From NCBI RefSeq assembly GCF_003459505.1, contig NZ_QRWD01000019.1, forward strand, positions 23,575-51,618: a DNA stretch of 28,044 nt, in the 5' to 3' direction. Of the stretch, positions 15,684-24,592 are shown piece after piece (the stretch's first letter is position 1; every line of letters begins with the position of its first letter). The DNA is from Collinsella sp. AF20-14LB. Its GTDB lineage: Bacteria; Actinomycetota; Coriobacteriia; Coriobacteriales; Coriobacteriaceae. The notes under the pieces are model-generated. The model worked only from the letters and a program-made list of their open reading frames with translations, searched no databases and was not told the origin of the DNA. The position numbers and the translations under genes are program-made.

Positions 15684-15703
15684 GCGAGATGTGTGTATCG
15701 CTG

Positions 15704-15838
15704 CTAGACAGTGAGACGCTTGCGGCCCTTGGCGCGACGACGGGCGAGCACGGCACGACCACCCTTGGTGGCCATACGGGCACGGAAGCCATGGGTCTTG
15801 GCACGCTTACGCTTATTAGGCTGATACGTACGCTTCAT
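15704..15838 (-). CDS. rpmH: 50S ribosomal protein L34
   Basis: The 44-residue protein [18 protein letters not shown]... is a textbook L34. I chose the ATG at 15838, preceded by GGAGGAA; the frame is open for 20 further codons but they belong to the leader. It is the first gene of the minus-strand operon, reading away from the origin. Confidence 0.97.
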   Translation of the reverse strand: MKRTYQPNKRKRAKTHGFRARMATKGGRAVLARRRAKGRKRLTV

Positions 15839-15866
15839 CTTAAGTTCCTCCTGCTGCATTTCGAGT

Positions 15867-15884
15867 GTCCGCGGGGGCGCGGAC
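15867..15884 (-). promoter_or_regulatory. Hairpin in the rpmH leader
   Basis: GTCCGCG pairs with CGCGGAC around a GGGG loop, lying 28 bases upstream of the rpmH start and inside the predicted leader. It may influence translation or stability of the operon mRNA. No known riboswitch or leader family is recognised. Confidence 0.4.
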
Positions 15885-15910
15885 GCAGATATAGACACGT
15901 GAGCTTGAAG

Positions 15911-15940
15911 ATTGTAGGGAAATCAATGTTCAAATGTCAA
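15911..15940 (-). promoter_or_regulatory. Strong sigma-70-type promoter of the rpmH operon
   Basis: On the minus strand TTGACA (15935-15940) and TACAAT (15911-15916) are separated by 18 bases. The predicted start of transcription is near 15904, giving a leader of about 65 bases before rpmH. Confidence 0.85.
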
Positions 15941-16183
15941 GAAATCAAAGGTAAAAGGTTGCGCAGTTCACACGGTTCCCCCATAAGCCGAGCTCGATTT
16001 AGCGGTGCATGGCAACTTTTCACGATATTTCATCGAGTTTTCAACAGGTCATGTTGGCAATGTTGAGAACTTTTCGTCCGTTTTCCAAAGTTTTCAACAG
16101 GTTTTGAAAAGTTGTCGAAAGATGAGAAACATTGCACGGTGAGCTACTATTTGTTCGAAACCTTTTGAAAGATTGCGAGCGGC
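15941..16183. other. oriC: Upstream part of the replication origin (rpmH / GHKL-gene divergence)
   Basis: The whole gap between rpmH and the plus-strand gene is 345 bases and holds the rpmH promoter at its left end. The right part holds DnaA-box-like 9-mers: TTTTCAACA at 16038-16046 and 16091-16099 (plus) and TTCTCAACA at 16061-16069 (minus). Weaker TTTTCCAAA lies at 16081-16089. CTACTATTT at 16144-16152 is a short run fitting the DnaA-trio pattern. Gene orientation switches here from mostly minus to all plus, as expected at an origin. No box matches the E. coli TTATCCACA exactly. Confidence 0.7.
16038..16099. promoter_or_regulatory. Cluster of DnaA-box-like sites
   Basis: Two TTTTCAACAGG sequences in the same orientation (starting at 16038 and 16091) flank an inverted TTCTCAACA at 16061-16069. 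The exact 9-mer TTTTCAACA occurs four times in this window, all between 16.0 and 19.3 kb. Confidence 0.65.
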
Positions 16184-17536
16184 ATGTCTGACGACTTTTA
16201 CACCATGGTCGATTCCGGAGACCCGGCACCCGACAACGAGCACATCACCGGCGTGCGCGAAGAGCGTAAGGAAGGCGAGCAGACGACCACGCAGGCGCCA
16301 AAAGCCATGTACGCCGCGCGCATCGCCGTCTATGACGACATGCTGTCGACACCGCGTGTGATCGTCATTGATCCGCAAGATGTCCGCACGTATTTGGAAG
16401 AGACGACCAACACCGTCTACCAGTGTATGAAAGAGCAAGGTGGCCACATCTCGCTCATGGTCATCCGCGAGATTGTCGAAAACTTTATCCACGCACACTT
16501 TGCCGAGCCCATCATCTCGATTCTGGACGGCGGAGACACCATCCGCTTTGCTGATCAAGGACCCGGCATCGACGACAAGGAGCGCGCTTTCGACTTTGGC
16601 GTTACCAGCGCAAACAGCAAGATGAAGCGCTATATCCGTGGAACCGGAGCAGGGTTTCCCATGGTGCAGGAGTATTTGGAAAACGCCGGCGGGGCCGTGT
16701 CCATCGAGGACAACATGGGCAACGGCACCGTGGTTACGGTAAGCCTGGACCCTAAACGCGTGCAGGAAATCGAACGCGCCGGCGGGCGCGGTGCTGCCGT
16801 GCGGCCCGAGACGGAGCAGCCCGCATATCCCCTGCCGGGGGCTTTTGCGCAGCAGCCCATGGCAACGCAGCAGATGCAGCCCCGCGTGGGACAGATGCAG
16901 CAGCCCGGAATGCTTCCTACACAAGAGCCCCAGGCGGCGTCGATGTCGATGCCGCCAAACGTGCCAGAGGCCATGCCGCTGGCGGATCAGGATACAGCAG
17001 CAATGCAGCAGGCGACGGGGGCACCGGGTGGCCAGCAAATGGGCTATCAGCCGTACCAACAGGGATATCCATATCAGCAGATGCCGCCACTGGGGTATGG
17101 CCAGCAGTTCCCGCAGCAGTACCAGCAGGGATATCAGCAGCCGTACCAGCAGATGACGCAGCAGCAGTACAACCCCTGGGCCCAGCAGATGCCTCCGCAT
17201 CCTTACCACCAGTGGCCTCAAAGTTTTCAACAGCAAATGCCGCCGATGCAGAGTTCTCAACAACCAGCAGCTCAAATGATGTATCCTAATGCAGCAAATC
17301 AGTATGCGCAGCCACAACCGGACGTGTTCGTAAGCGATCGCGGCAACGCCGCGCTGGGCTATCTGGCGCAAAATCAAGCGTGCGGTGCCACCGATCTGGC
17401 GAGGGCGTTTGGAAACTCGGCCCCCACTTGGTCACGCACGCTCAATGACTTGGCGCAGGCCGGCTTGGTCATCAAGCATGGCCAGAAATACCATCTGACC
17501 GAACTCGGCGCCGCTCGCGTGCGAGCTCAGAGCTAA
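16184..17536 (+). CDS. GHKL-type ATPase / Gln-Pro-rich linker / winged-helix protein next to dnaA, unknown function
   Basis: The 450-residue protein has three parts. Residues 45-190 form a GHKL (histidine-kinase-like) ATP-binding fold: N-box IREIVENF (94-101, E99 and N100), G1 box FADQGPGID (122-130), F-box-like FDFGVTSA (136-142), and G2 box RGTGAGFPM (152-160) leading into NGTVVTV. I see no dimerisation/phospho-acceptor histidine region and no membrane segment. Residues about 210-380 are Gln/Pro/Met/Tyr-rich and low in complexity. Residues 385-446 look like a winged helix (GATDLARAF...TWSRTLNDLAQAGLVIKHGQKYHLTELG). It ends 15 bases before dnaA on the same strand and is probably co-transcribed. 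The ribosome site is weak. I do not know a named homologue; an ATP-controlled regulator of dnaA or the origin is inference. Confidence 0.8.
   Translation: MSDDFYTMVDSGDPAPDNEHITGVREERKEGEQTTTQAPKAMYAARIAVYDDMLSTPRVIVIDPQDVRTYLEETTNTVYQCMKEQGGHISLMVIREIVENFIHAHFAEPIISILDGGDTIRFADQGPGIDDKERAFDFGVTSANSKMKRYIRGTGAGFPMVQEYLENAGGAVSIEDNMGNGTVVTVSLDPKRVQEIERAGGRGAAVRPETEQPAYPLPGAFAQQPMATQQMQPRVGQMQQPGMLPTQEPQAASMSMPPNVPEAMPLADQDTAAMQQATGAPGGQQMGYQPYQQGYPYQQMPPLGYGQQFPQQYQQGYQQPYQQMTQQQYNPWAQQMPPHPYHQWPQSFQQQMPPMQSSQQPAAQMMYPNAANQYAQPQPDVFVSDRGNAALGYLAQNQACGATDLARAFGNSAPTWSRTLNDLAQAGLVIKHGQKYHLTELGAARVRAQS
17224..17262 (+). promoter_or_regulatory. DnaA-box-like sites inside the GHKL gene
   Basis: TTTTCAACA at 17224-17232 and TTCTCAACA at 17254-17262 are in the same orientation 30 bases apart, inside codons for S-F-Q-Q and S-S-Q-Q of the linker. 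Both variants also occur in the upstream origin gap. Confidence 0.5.
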
Positions 17537-17551
17537 AGAACGGGAGAGACA

Positions 17552-19276
17552 GTGGACGAGGAAGCAAGCATCATCCTGGGGGATGCCATCGCCTTTTGCC
17601 AGCGCGACGGCCGAGATGCACGCCTCATCAACATGCTGGGGCAATCGCGCGCCATAAGCCTGACCGAAGATACGCTCACGATCGAGGCCCCCTCGCGCTT
17701 TGCCATCGCGCAGCTCAAAAAGCATCAGCCGACCATTGAGGCCTATCTGGAAGAAATCGCCTTTGCACCGATCGCGCTCGACATCGTGGCACCGCAAGGC
17801 GCCGCGACGGAATCCGCTGCCGCGACGGCGCCTGCCACGGCTCCCGCAGCTTCCCCGGCGGTGCCGGCCTCCGCAGGCGACGTGCCGACAATCGAGCACC
17901 AGCACAGCGATGTTTCCCGTGAAACCATGGCACCGTTGCCGACCGCGGCGGCGACGTCAACGAACGCACCCGTCACGCACATGCCCATCGCTCACGACGC
18001 AACGACGGGCGCGGATTCGGGCATTGCAATCAAAAACACGCTCTCGGCCGATGATTTTCGCCGCATGATGAACCAGATGAAGGGCGGAGCGCCGACTAAA
18101 TCCACGCAAGCTGCGACCCCCGCTTCACCCATGCCAGCACCGACCGCGCCGGCCGAACAGAATACGGATGGAGCCCCGCTCGCCGCGAACTCAAAATTTA
18201 CCTTTGAGAACTTTGTCTACGGCCCCGAGAACAGCCATGCCTATCGCTCGGCACTCAAGTTTGCCGCCCTCGCGGACGAGCGGGGCACGTGCACATCACT
18301 GTTCATCTACGGCAAATCGGGCCTGGGCAAGACGCACCTGCTGCTTGCCATCAAAAACGAGCTCGCCGAAAAGTCGCCCGAGATCAAGGTCAAGTATGCC
18401 AACTCCCAGGCATATCTGGACGACCTGATGACCGAGTTCGACCGCCAAAAGAAGAGCAACGCCCCCATCATGCAGGCGTACCACGGCGTGGACGTGCTCA
18501 TCATCGACGACATCCAAAACATCATCGGCAAGCGCGCGAGCGTGGACTACTTTTTCCAGCTCATGGACGAGTTCATCCGCAACAACAAGAAGGTCGTCAT
18601 CGCGGCAGACCGCGCCCCCAAGGACCTGAGCATGGACGAGCGTCTGACCAGCCGCTTCAACGCCGGCATGCTCTGCCTGGTCGCAGAGCCCAGCTACGAA
18701 ATGAAATACAAGATCTTGCAGCGCTATTACGAGAACACCATCGTCGCCGCTCCCGAGGCAGGCGACGACTCGCTGCTGGCGGCCTATGGGGGCGACGGCG
18801 GGCACCTAACCGACGAGCACTTTAAACACATGGCCGAGGTCTCGGGCACCAACATCCGCGAACTCGAGAGCTTTTGCGAGCGCTGCGCCGGCGAGGCGGG
18901 CGACCGCGAGCGCGAGGGCGGGGAGCTCACCTTTGACGATATCGACGCCATCGCCAGCCAGTACTTTGACACATCGGCCAAAAAGATCAACGTCCAGACG
19001 GTTCAGTCCGTCATCGAAGAGCAGTACGGCGTGACGCACGAGGAGCTCATCGGCCCGCGTCGCAACGCCAATATCGCCAAAGCACGCCATATCGCTATCT
19101 ACCTGGCCATCGAGATGTGCGAGATGACGACCACGGCGGTGGGCGCCGAATTTGGCAACCGCAACCACTCGACCGTCAGCACGAGTTACAAAAAGGTCCA
19201 GAAGATGATCCAGGAAGACCGCACCGTCACCGAAGACCTCAAGTCGCTGCGCGATAAAATTACACTGCGCTCGTAG
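17552..19276 (+). CDS. dnaA: Chromosomal replication initiator protein DnaA
   Basis: The 574-residue AAA+ initiator starts at GTG with GGAG upstream. Domain I spans about 1-75. Domain II is a long Ala/Pro/Thr-rich linker (about 80-210). Domain III carries Walker A GKSGLGKTH (254-262), Walker B VLIIDD (315-320) and a C-terminal NIRELES arginine (R436). Domain IV (about 475-574) carries ARHIAIYLAIEM and the DNA-recognition helix FGNRNHSTV (534-542). The common signature there is G-G-R-D-H-T/S-T-V, so N536 and N538 replace Gly and Asp. The protein is longer than Bacillus DnaA because of the linker. The linker also encodes a parS-like sequence. Confidence 0.97.
   Translation: MDEEASIILGDAIAFCQRDGRDARLINMLGQSRAISLTEDTLTIEAPSRFAIAQLKKHQPTIEAYLEEIAFAPIALDIVAPQGAATESAAATAPATAPAASPAVPASAGDVPTIEHQHSDVSRETMAPLPTAAATSTNAPVTHMPIAHDATTGADSGIAIKNTLSADDFRRMMNQMKGGAPTKSTQAATPASPMPAPTAPAEQNTDGAPLAANSKFTFENFVYGPENSHAYRSALKFAALADERGTCTSLFIYGKSGLGKTHLLLAIKNELAEKSPEIKVKYANSQAYLDDLMTEFDRQKKSNAPIMQAYHGVDVLIIDDIQNIIGKRASVDYFFQLMDEFIRNNKKVVIAADRAPKDLSMDERLTSRFNAGMLCLVAEPSYEMKYKILQRYYENTIVAAPEAGDDSLLAAYGGDGGHLTDEHFKHMAEVSGTNIRELESFCERCAGEAGDREREGGELTFDDIDAIASQYFDTSAKKINVQTVQSVIEEQYGVTHEELIGPRRNANIAKARHIAIYLAIEMCEMTTTAVGAEFGNRNHSTVSTSYKKVQKMIQEDRTVTEDLKSLRDKITLRS
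17911..17926. promoter_or_regulatory. parS-like: parS-like site inside dnaA, 14 of 16 bases match
   Basis: TGTTTCCCGTGAAACC encodes V-S-R-E-T in the DnaA linker and differs from the exact parS copies at positions 7 and 16. The GTTTC/GAAAC arms are intact. It lies about 5 kb from the parS cluster, on the other side of the rpmH operon. Confidence 0.45.
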
Positions 19277-19514
19277 GGAAATAGAGACACCTGTTGAAAA
19301 CTTGTCGAAACCACGGGCATAAGGTGTCTAAAACCCAACCCGCGGTGATGAAAAGTTTTGCGCAGGTTTTGAACGTGGAAAACCACCCCTGTTGCACACA
19401 GGTTGCTGTCGATTCTCTTTCTTGGTCTGACCTGCGTCTTTGGGAGTAATCAACAGTTTCGTCAGTGCTATTACTATTATTAAGATATTTATATCTATAG
19501 AAAGGTATTAAAAG
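19277..19514. other. oriC: Downstream part of the replication origin with probable unwinding element (dnaA-dnaN gap)
   Basis: This 238-base gap has a TTTTCAACA box on the minus strand at 19292-19300, a TTTTCCACG-like box on the minus strand at 19374-19382, and TAATCAACA at 19447-19455. It ends in an AT-rich stretch (19467-19513). The AT-rich part contains the trinucleotide run CTA-TTA-CTA-TTA-TTA (19468-19482). The arrangement of boxes then AT-rich trios between dnaA and dnaN resembles the bipartite Bacillus origin. The gap must also hold the dnaN promoter and ribosome site, unless dnaN is read from dnaA. Confidence 0.72.
19468..19482 (-). promoter_or_regulatory. DnaA-trio-like array
   Basis: Read 3' to 5' on the minus strand the five triplets are GAT-AAT-GAT-AAT-AAT, matching the known DnaA-trio pattern (purine-A-T/A). 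DnaA-box-like sites lie on the expected side, the nearest ending 12 bases before the first trio. Activity is inferred. Confidence 0.6.
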
Positions 19515-20618
19515 ATGAAGTTCACCGTCAGCCAGAGCTCGCTTACACAAGCCATCGGCGTCGTTATGAAGGGTGTCGCTTCGGCATCCACCCTTCCCAT
19601 CCTGTCGGGCGTGCTCGTTAAGGCCCAAGACGGCATCTTGGAATTCCAGACCTCTAACTACACTATCTCGATCCGTCATCGCATCGCGGCGCATGTCGAA
19701 GAAGAGGGCGAGATGGTTATCCCCTGTAAGGTGCTCTCCAATATCACCAAGACCCTCCCCGATGCCCCGGTCACCTTTGAGCTGTCCGAGCGCCAGGTGC
19801 TGATTGGTTGCGAGAAGAGCTCTTTTAGGCTGAACACGCTCGATGCCAATGACTTCCCCGAGTTTCCGGCCTATGCCATCGAGAGTGCCGTGGAGCTGCC
19901 GACCGATGTCTTGTCCGAAATGGTCGGCCGCGTGTGGCGCGTCACCTCGACCGACAAGGCTCGCCCCATCCTGGGCGGCGTGCACATGAAGGTCGAGAAC
20001 AACACCGTACGCCTGGTGGCGACCGATTCCTTCCGCTTGGCCGTGTGCGATACGCAGGTCGAGACCTCGACCCTCGAGGGCTCCTTTGAGCTCAACGTTC
20101 CGGCTGACGCCTTTAACGATGCGCTGAACATCATGGCCAGCCAGGCGACCATCATGATCGGGGCTACCGACACCCAGGTCGTCTTCGAGGCCGGCAACAC
20201 CACCTACGTGTCGCGTCGCATCGAGGGCGTGTACCCCAACTACAAGCAGCTCATCCCCGATTCGTGCGTGACGAGCGTCAAGATCGATGTCGCCGCCTTT
20301 AACGCCGCCCTCAAGCGCGTGGCCGTTATCGCGAGCGCCAACCCCGCCGTCAAGTTCGAGATCGATGTCGAGAACGGGCAGATGGGCCTGTCCTCCATTT
20401 CCAATGACCAGGACCTTGCGCAGGAGACGATCGATGTCGAGGCTGAGGGCGAGTCGGGTACCATCGCCTTCAACTACCACTACATCTTCGGCTGCCTCAA
20501 TGCCCTGTCCAAGGAGAAGGAGATCACGCTGGAGCTCAAGAGCTACTCGCAGGCGGGCATCTTTAAGTCCTACGACAAGATCAACTACCTGTACCTGGTC
20601 ATGCCGGTCCGCATCTAG
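19515..20618 (+). CDS. dnaN: DNA polymerase III sliding clamp (beta subunit)
   Basis: The 367-residue protein begins MKFTVSQSSLTQAIGVVMKGV and ends in the typical YLYLVMPVRI, where the clamp hydrophobic pocket is formed. Internal signatures include TLPILSGVLV, ATDSFRLAV and RRIEGVYPNYKQLIP. It forms the ring dimer that tethers polymerase and also binds repair proteins. The ATG is preceded by GAAAGG at slightly long spacing. recF follows after nine bases, so dnaN-recF-dciA appears to be one unit. Confidence 0.97.
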   Translation: MKFTVSQSSLTQAIGVVMKGVASASTLPILSGVLVKAQDGILEFQTSNYTISIRHRIAAHVEEEGEMVIPCKVLSNITKTLPDAPVTFELSERQVLIGCEKSSFRLNTLDANDFPEFPAYAIESAVELPTDVLSEMVGRVWRVTSTDKARPILGGVHMKVENNTVRLVATDSFRLAVCDTQVETSTLEGSFELNVPADAFNDALNIMASQATIMIGATDTQVVFEAGNTTYVSRRIEGVYPNYKQLIPDSCVTSVKIDVAAFNAALKRVAVIASANPAVKFEIDVENGQMGLSSISNDQDLAQETIDVEAEGESGTIAFNYHYIFGCLNALSKEKEITLELKSYSQAGIFKSYDKINYLYLVMPVRI

Positions 20619-20627
20619 CGCTGCGCC

Positions 20628-21734
20628 ATGACCATGTTCGCCCGCGATCTTTCCGTCGCGCACTACCGCAGCTTCGATAGCTATCACCTTGCCCTGGACG
20701 AGGGCGTGACGATACTTGCGGGACCCAACGCGGCGGGAAAGACCAATCTCATAGAGGCGCTGCAGCTGCTGACGAGCGGCGCCTCGTTTAGGCATCCGAC
20801 CGCAGCCGAGCTCGTCCATGACGGCGTGGGCTCGTGCAAGATCGAGCTGAGGCTCGAGGGCGACGGCCGCGTGCTTGATATGGGATTGAGCGCGGAGGAC
20901 GGTAAGCGCTCGTTTAGCCGCAACGGCAAGAGATGCTCTGCCGCCGGTGTGCGCGGGGTTCTTCCGAGCGTGCTGTTTTGCCCCGACCATCTGGACATGG
21001 TTAAGCGTGGCGCCAGTGTGCGCCGCGCCGCCCTCGATGACTTTGGCATGCAACTGAGCGCACGCTATGCCGATCTTGCGAGCACCTATGGGCGCTGCGT
21101 GACCCAGCGTAACGCCTTGCTCAAGGAGACCTGGTGCTGCCGCGAGATGCTCGGCGCGTGGAACGATTCGATTGCCCGCGCCGCCTCGGCCCTGCTCGTG
21201 CACCGGTTGGCCCTGCTCGACCGGCTGGCGGGCCATGTGCACACTGCCTACGGGCAAGTAGCGTCAGGTGAGGCCGCCAACGTGACCTATGCGTCCACGC
21301 TGGGGGCTTTGCCCCAGGTCGAGGATCGCGAAGAGCTGAAGGGTTGGGCGTACGAGCGCATGCTGGCCGCCCTTGACGAGCATGCCGACGAGGAAATTCG
21401 CCGCGGCGTGACGTTGGTGGGACCGCATCGCGACGAGATTGAGTTTACCGTGGCGGGTCGCTCCGCCCGTTCATTTGCCAGCCAAGGACAGCAGCGCACG
21501 CTGGTGCTGTCCTGGAAGGTGGCCGAGGTTGCCGTGGCTCGCGATGTCCTGGGCACCGCCCCACTGCTGCTTTTGGACGACGTGATGAGCGAGCTCGACG
21601 GCGAGCGTCGCGGCGCTTTCCTGCGGCTGATCGGCGATGATATCCAGACGGTCATAACCACGACCAACCTGGGGTACTTTACCGATGACCTGCTTAATCG
21701 AGCCAAGGTGGTGAGCATGGGTGAGACGTGCTAA
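20628..21734 (+). CDS. recF: DNA replication/repair protein RecF
   Basis: The 368-residue SMC-like ATPase helps load RecA on gapped DNA. Walker A is GPNAAGKT (32-39). The ABC signature region appears as SQGQQRTLVLSWK, and Walker B/D-loop as LLLLDDVMSELD (about 312-323). SFRHP near residue 53 and VLFCPDHLDMVKRG are family motifs. The ATG at 20628 is followed by another at 20634, and neither has a strong ribosome site, so coupling to dnaN is likely. The stop lies 14 bases inside dciA. Confidence 0.96.
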   Translation: MTMFARDLSVAHYRSFDSYHLALDEGVTILAGPNAAGKTNLIEALQLLTSGASFRHPTAAELVHDGVGSCKIELRLEGDGRVLDMGLSAEDGKRSFSRNGKRCSAAGVRGVLPSVLFCPDHLDMVKRGASVRRAALDDFGMQLSARYADLASTYGRCVTQRNALLKETWCCREMLGAWNDSIARAASALLVHRLALLDRLAGHVHTAYGQVASGEAANVTYASTLGALPQVEDREELKGWAYERMLAALDEHADEEIRRGVTLVGPHRDEIEFTVAGRSARSFASQGQQRTLVLSWKVAEVAVARDVLGTAPLLLLDDVMSELDGERRGAFLRLIGDDIQTVITTTNLGYFTDDLLNRAKVVSMGETC

Positions 21735-22284
21735 TTACGAGCGCGAGAGCGAGACAGTCGCCTTCAGCGGGTTTTTGAACGCAGAGCGCCAGCGCATCCT
21801 GGCGTCCGCGACCCCCGAGCGCCGTGCGCAGATGGAGGCCGCCGAGGAGTCGCGCGCGGTCTATCGCGCATGGAACGCGGTGTGCTCGGGCACGCGCGAG
21901 GGACGGCATGTGACGGGGCTGCGCTACCTGCCCGAGTCCAATGAGCTGCTGGTGTATCTCGACTCGCCCTCGTGGACGCAGGAAATGACGCTGTTGCGCG
22001 AGATCATCCGCGCGCGCATGGAGCGCGCCGGTGCGCATGTGGACGGCCTGGTGTTCAAAACCACCGCGCCCGGTCACACGCCGCCCGCCGCCAAGGAGCG
22101 CCTGCGCCCGGCGACGACCGAGCGCCCGCCGGCCCCGCACGCCGACCTAAGTGAGGCCGAGTGCACCGAGATCGAGCGCCAGGTGGCGCCCATCGAAGAC
22201 CAAAAACTGCGCGAGGCCCTCGAGAATGCCATGAGAGCCAGTGCCGAGTGGGCCAAGGGCGTGCAAAGCAAAAAAGAGCCTTAA
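21721..22284 (+). CDS. dciA: DUF721 protein, probable replicative helicase loader DciA
   Basis: The 187-residue product starts at GTG inside the end of recF. Residues 40-105 form the DUF721 core (RAWNAVCSG...HVTGLRYLPESNELLVYLDSPSWTQEMTLLREIIRARM). The rest is an Arg/Pro-rich, then helical tail. DciA is the ancestral operator of DnaB helicase in bacteria lacking DnaC/DnaI, and in mycobacteria the homologue lies exactly here, between recF and gyrB. Assignment rests on the core and on the position. A strong terminator follows 26 bases later. Confidence 0.85.
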   Translation: MRRANYERESETVAFSGFLNAERQRILASATPERRAQMEAAEESRAVYRAWNAVCSGTREGRHVTGLRYLPESNELLVYLDSPSWTQEMTLLREIIRARMERAGAHVDGLVFKTTAPGHTPPAAKERLRPATTERPPAPHADLSEAECTEIERQVAPIEDQKLREALENAMRASAEWAKGVQSKKEP

Positions 22285-22310
22285 ATCGCATCTGGTGGCC
22301 TTGTAGAGCC

Positions 22311-22340
22311 AAATACCCTCGGTCCCGAGGGTATTTTTTT
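22311..22340 (+). terminator. Terminator after recF-dciA
   Basis: A 12-base arm (22311-22322) pairs perfectly with 22325-22336 and runs into a TTTT tail. It separates the dnaN-recF-dciA unit from gyrB, which therefore needs its own promoter in the next 50 bases. Confidence 0.92.
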
Positions 22341-22347
22341 ACGATAA

Positions 22348-24420
<2,073 letters not shown>

Positions 24421-24592
24421 CCTGTTCGGCTTTCCCAGCCATCGCACCTCCGCTCTCAATCGTCGGTCGCGTACCCAAGTACGCTTCCCTCCTCTTTCGA
24501 GCGAATCTGCGGCACCTGGAAAAGCCGTCTCCGTCCTAGTGACGGGGACGGGGACTATCTGATTTGAACCACGCAAACCATGAGGAGGTAAC
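24421..24592 (+). promoter_or_regulatory. gyrB-gyrA gap with hairpin
   Basis: The 172-base gap contains CCGTCTCCGTC (24525-24535) pairing with GACGGGGACGG (24541-24551), with one U-G pair and a five-base loop. No T run follows, so it is not a standard terminator and could be an attenuator or RNA-stability element. The rest shows no recognised feature; the gyrA ribosome site GAGGAGG ends the gap. Confidence 0.4.
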
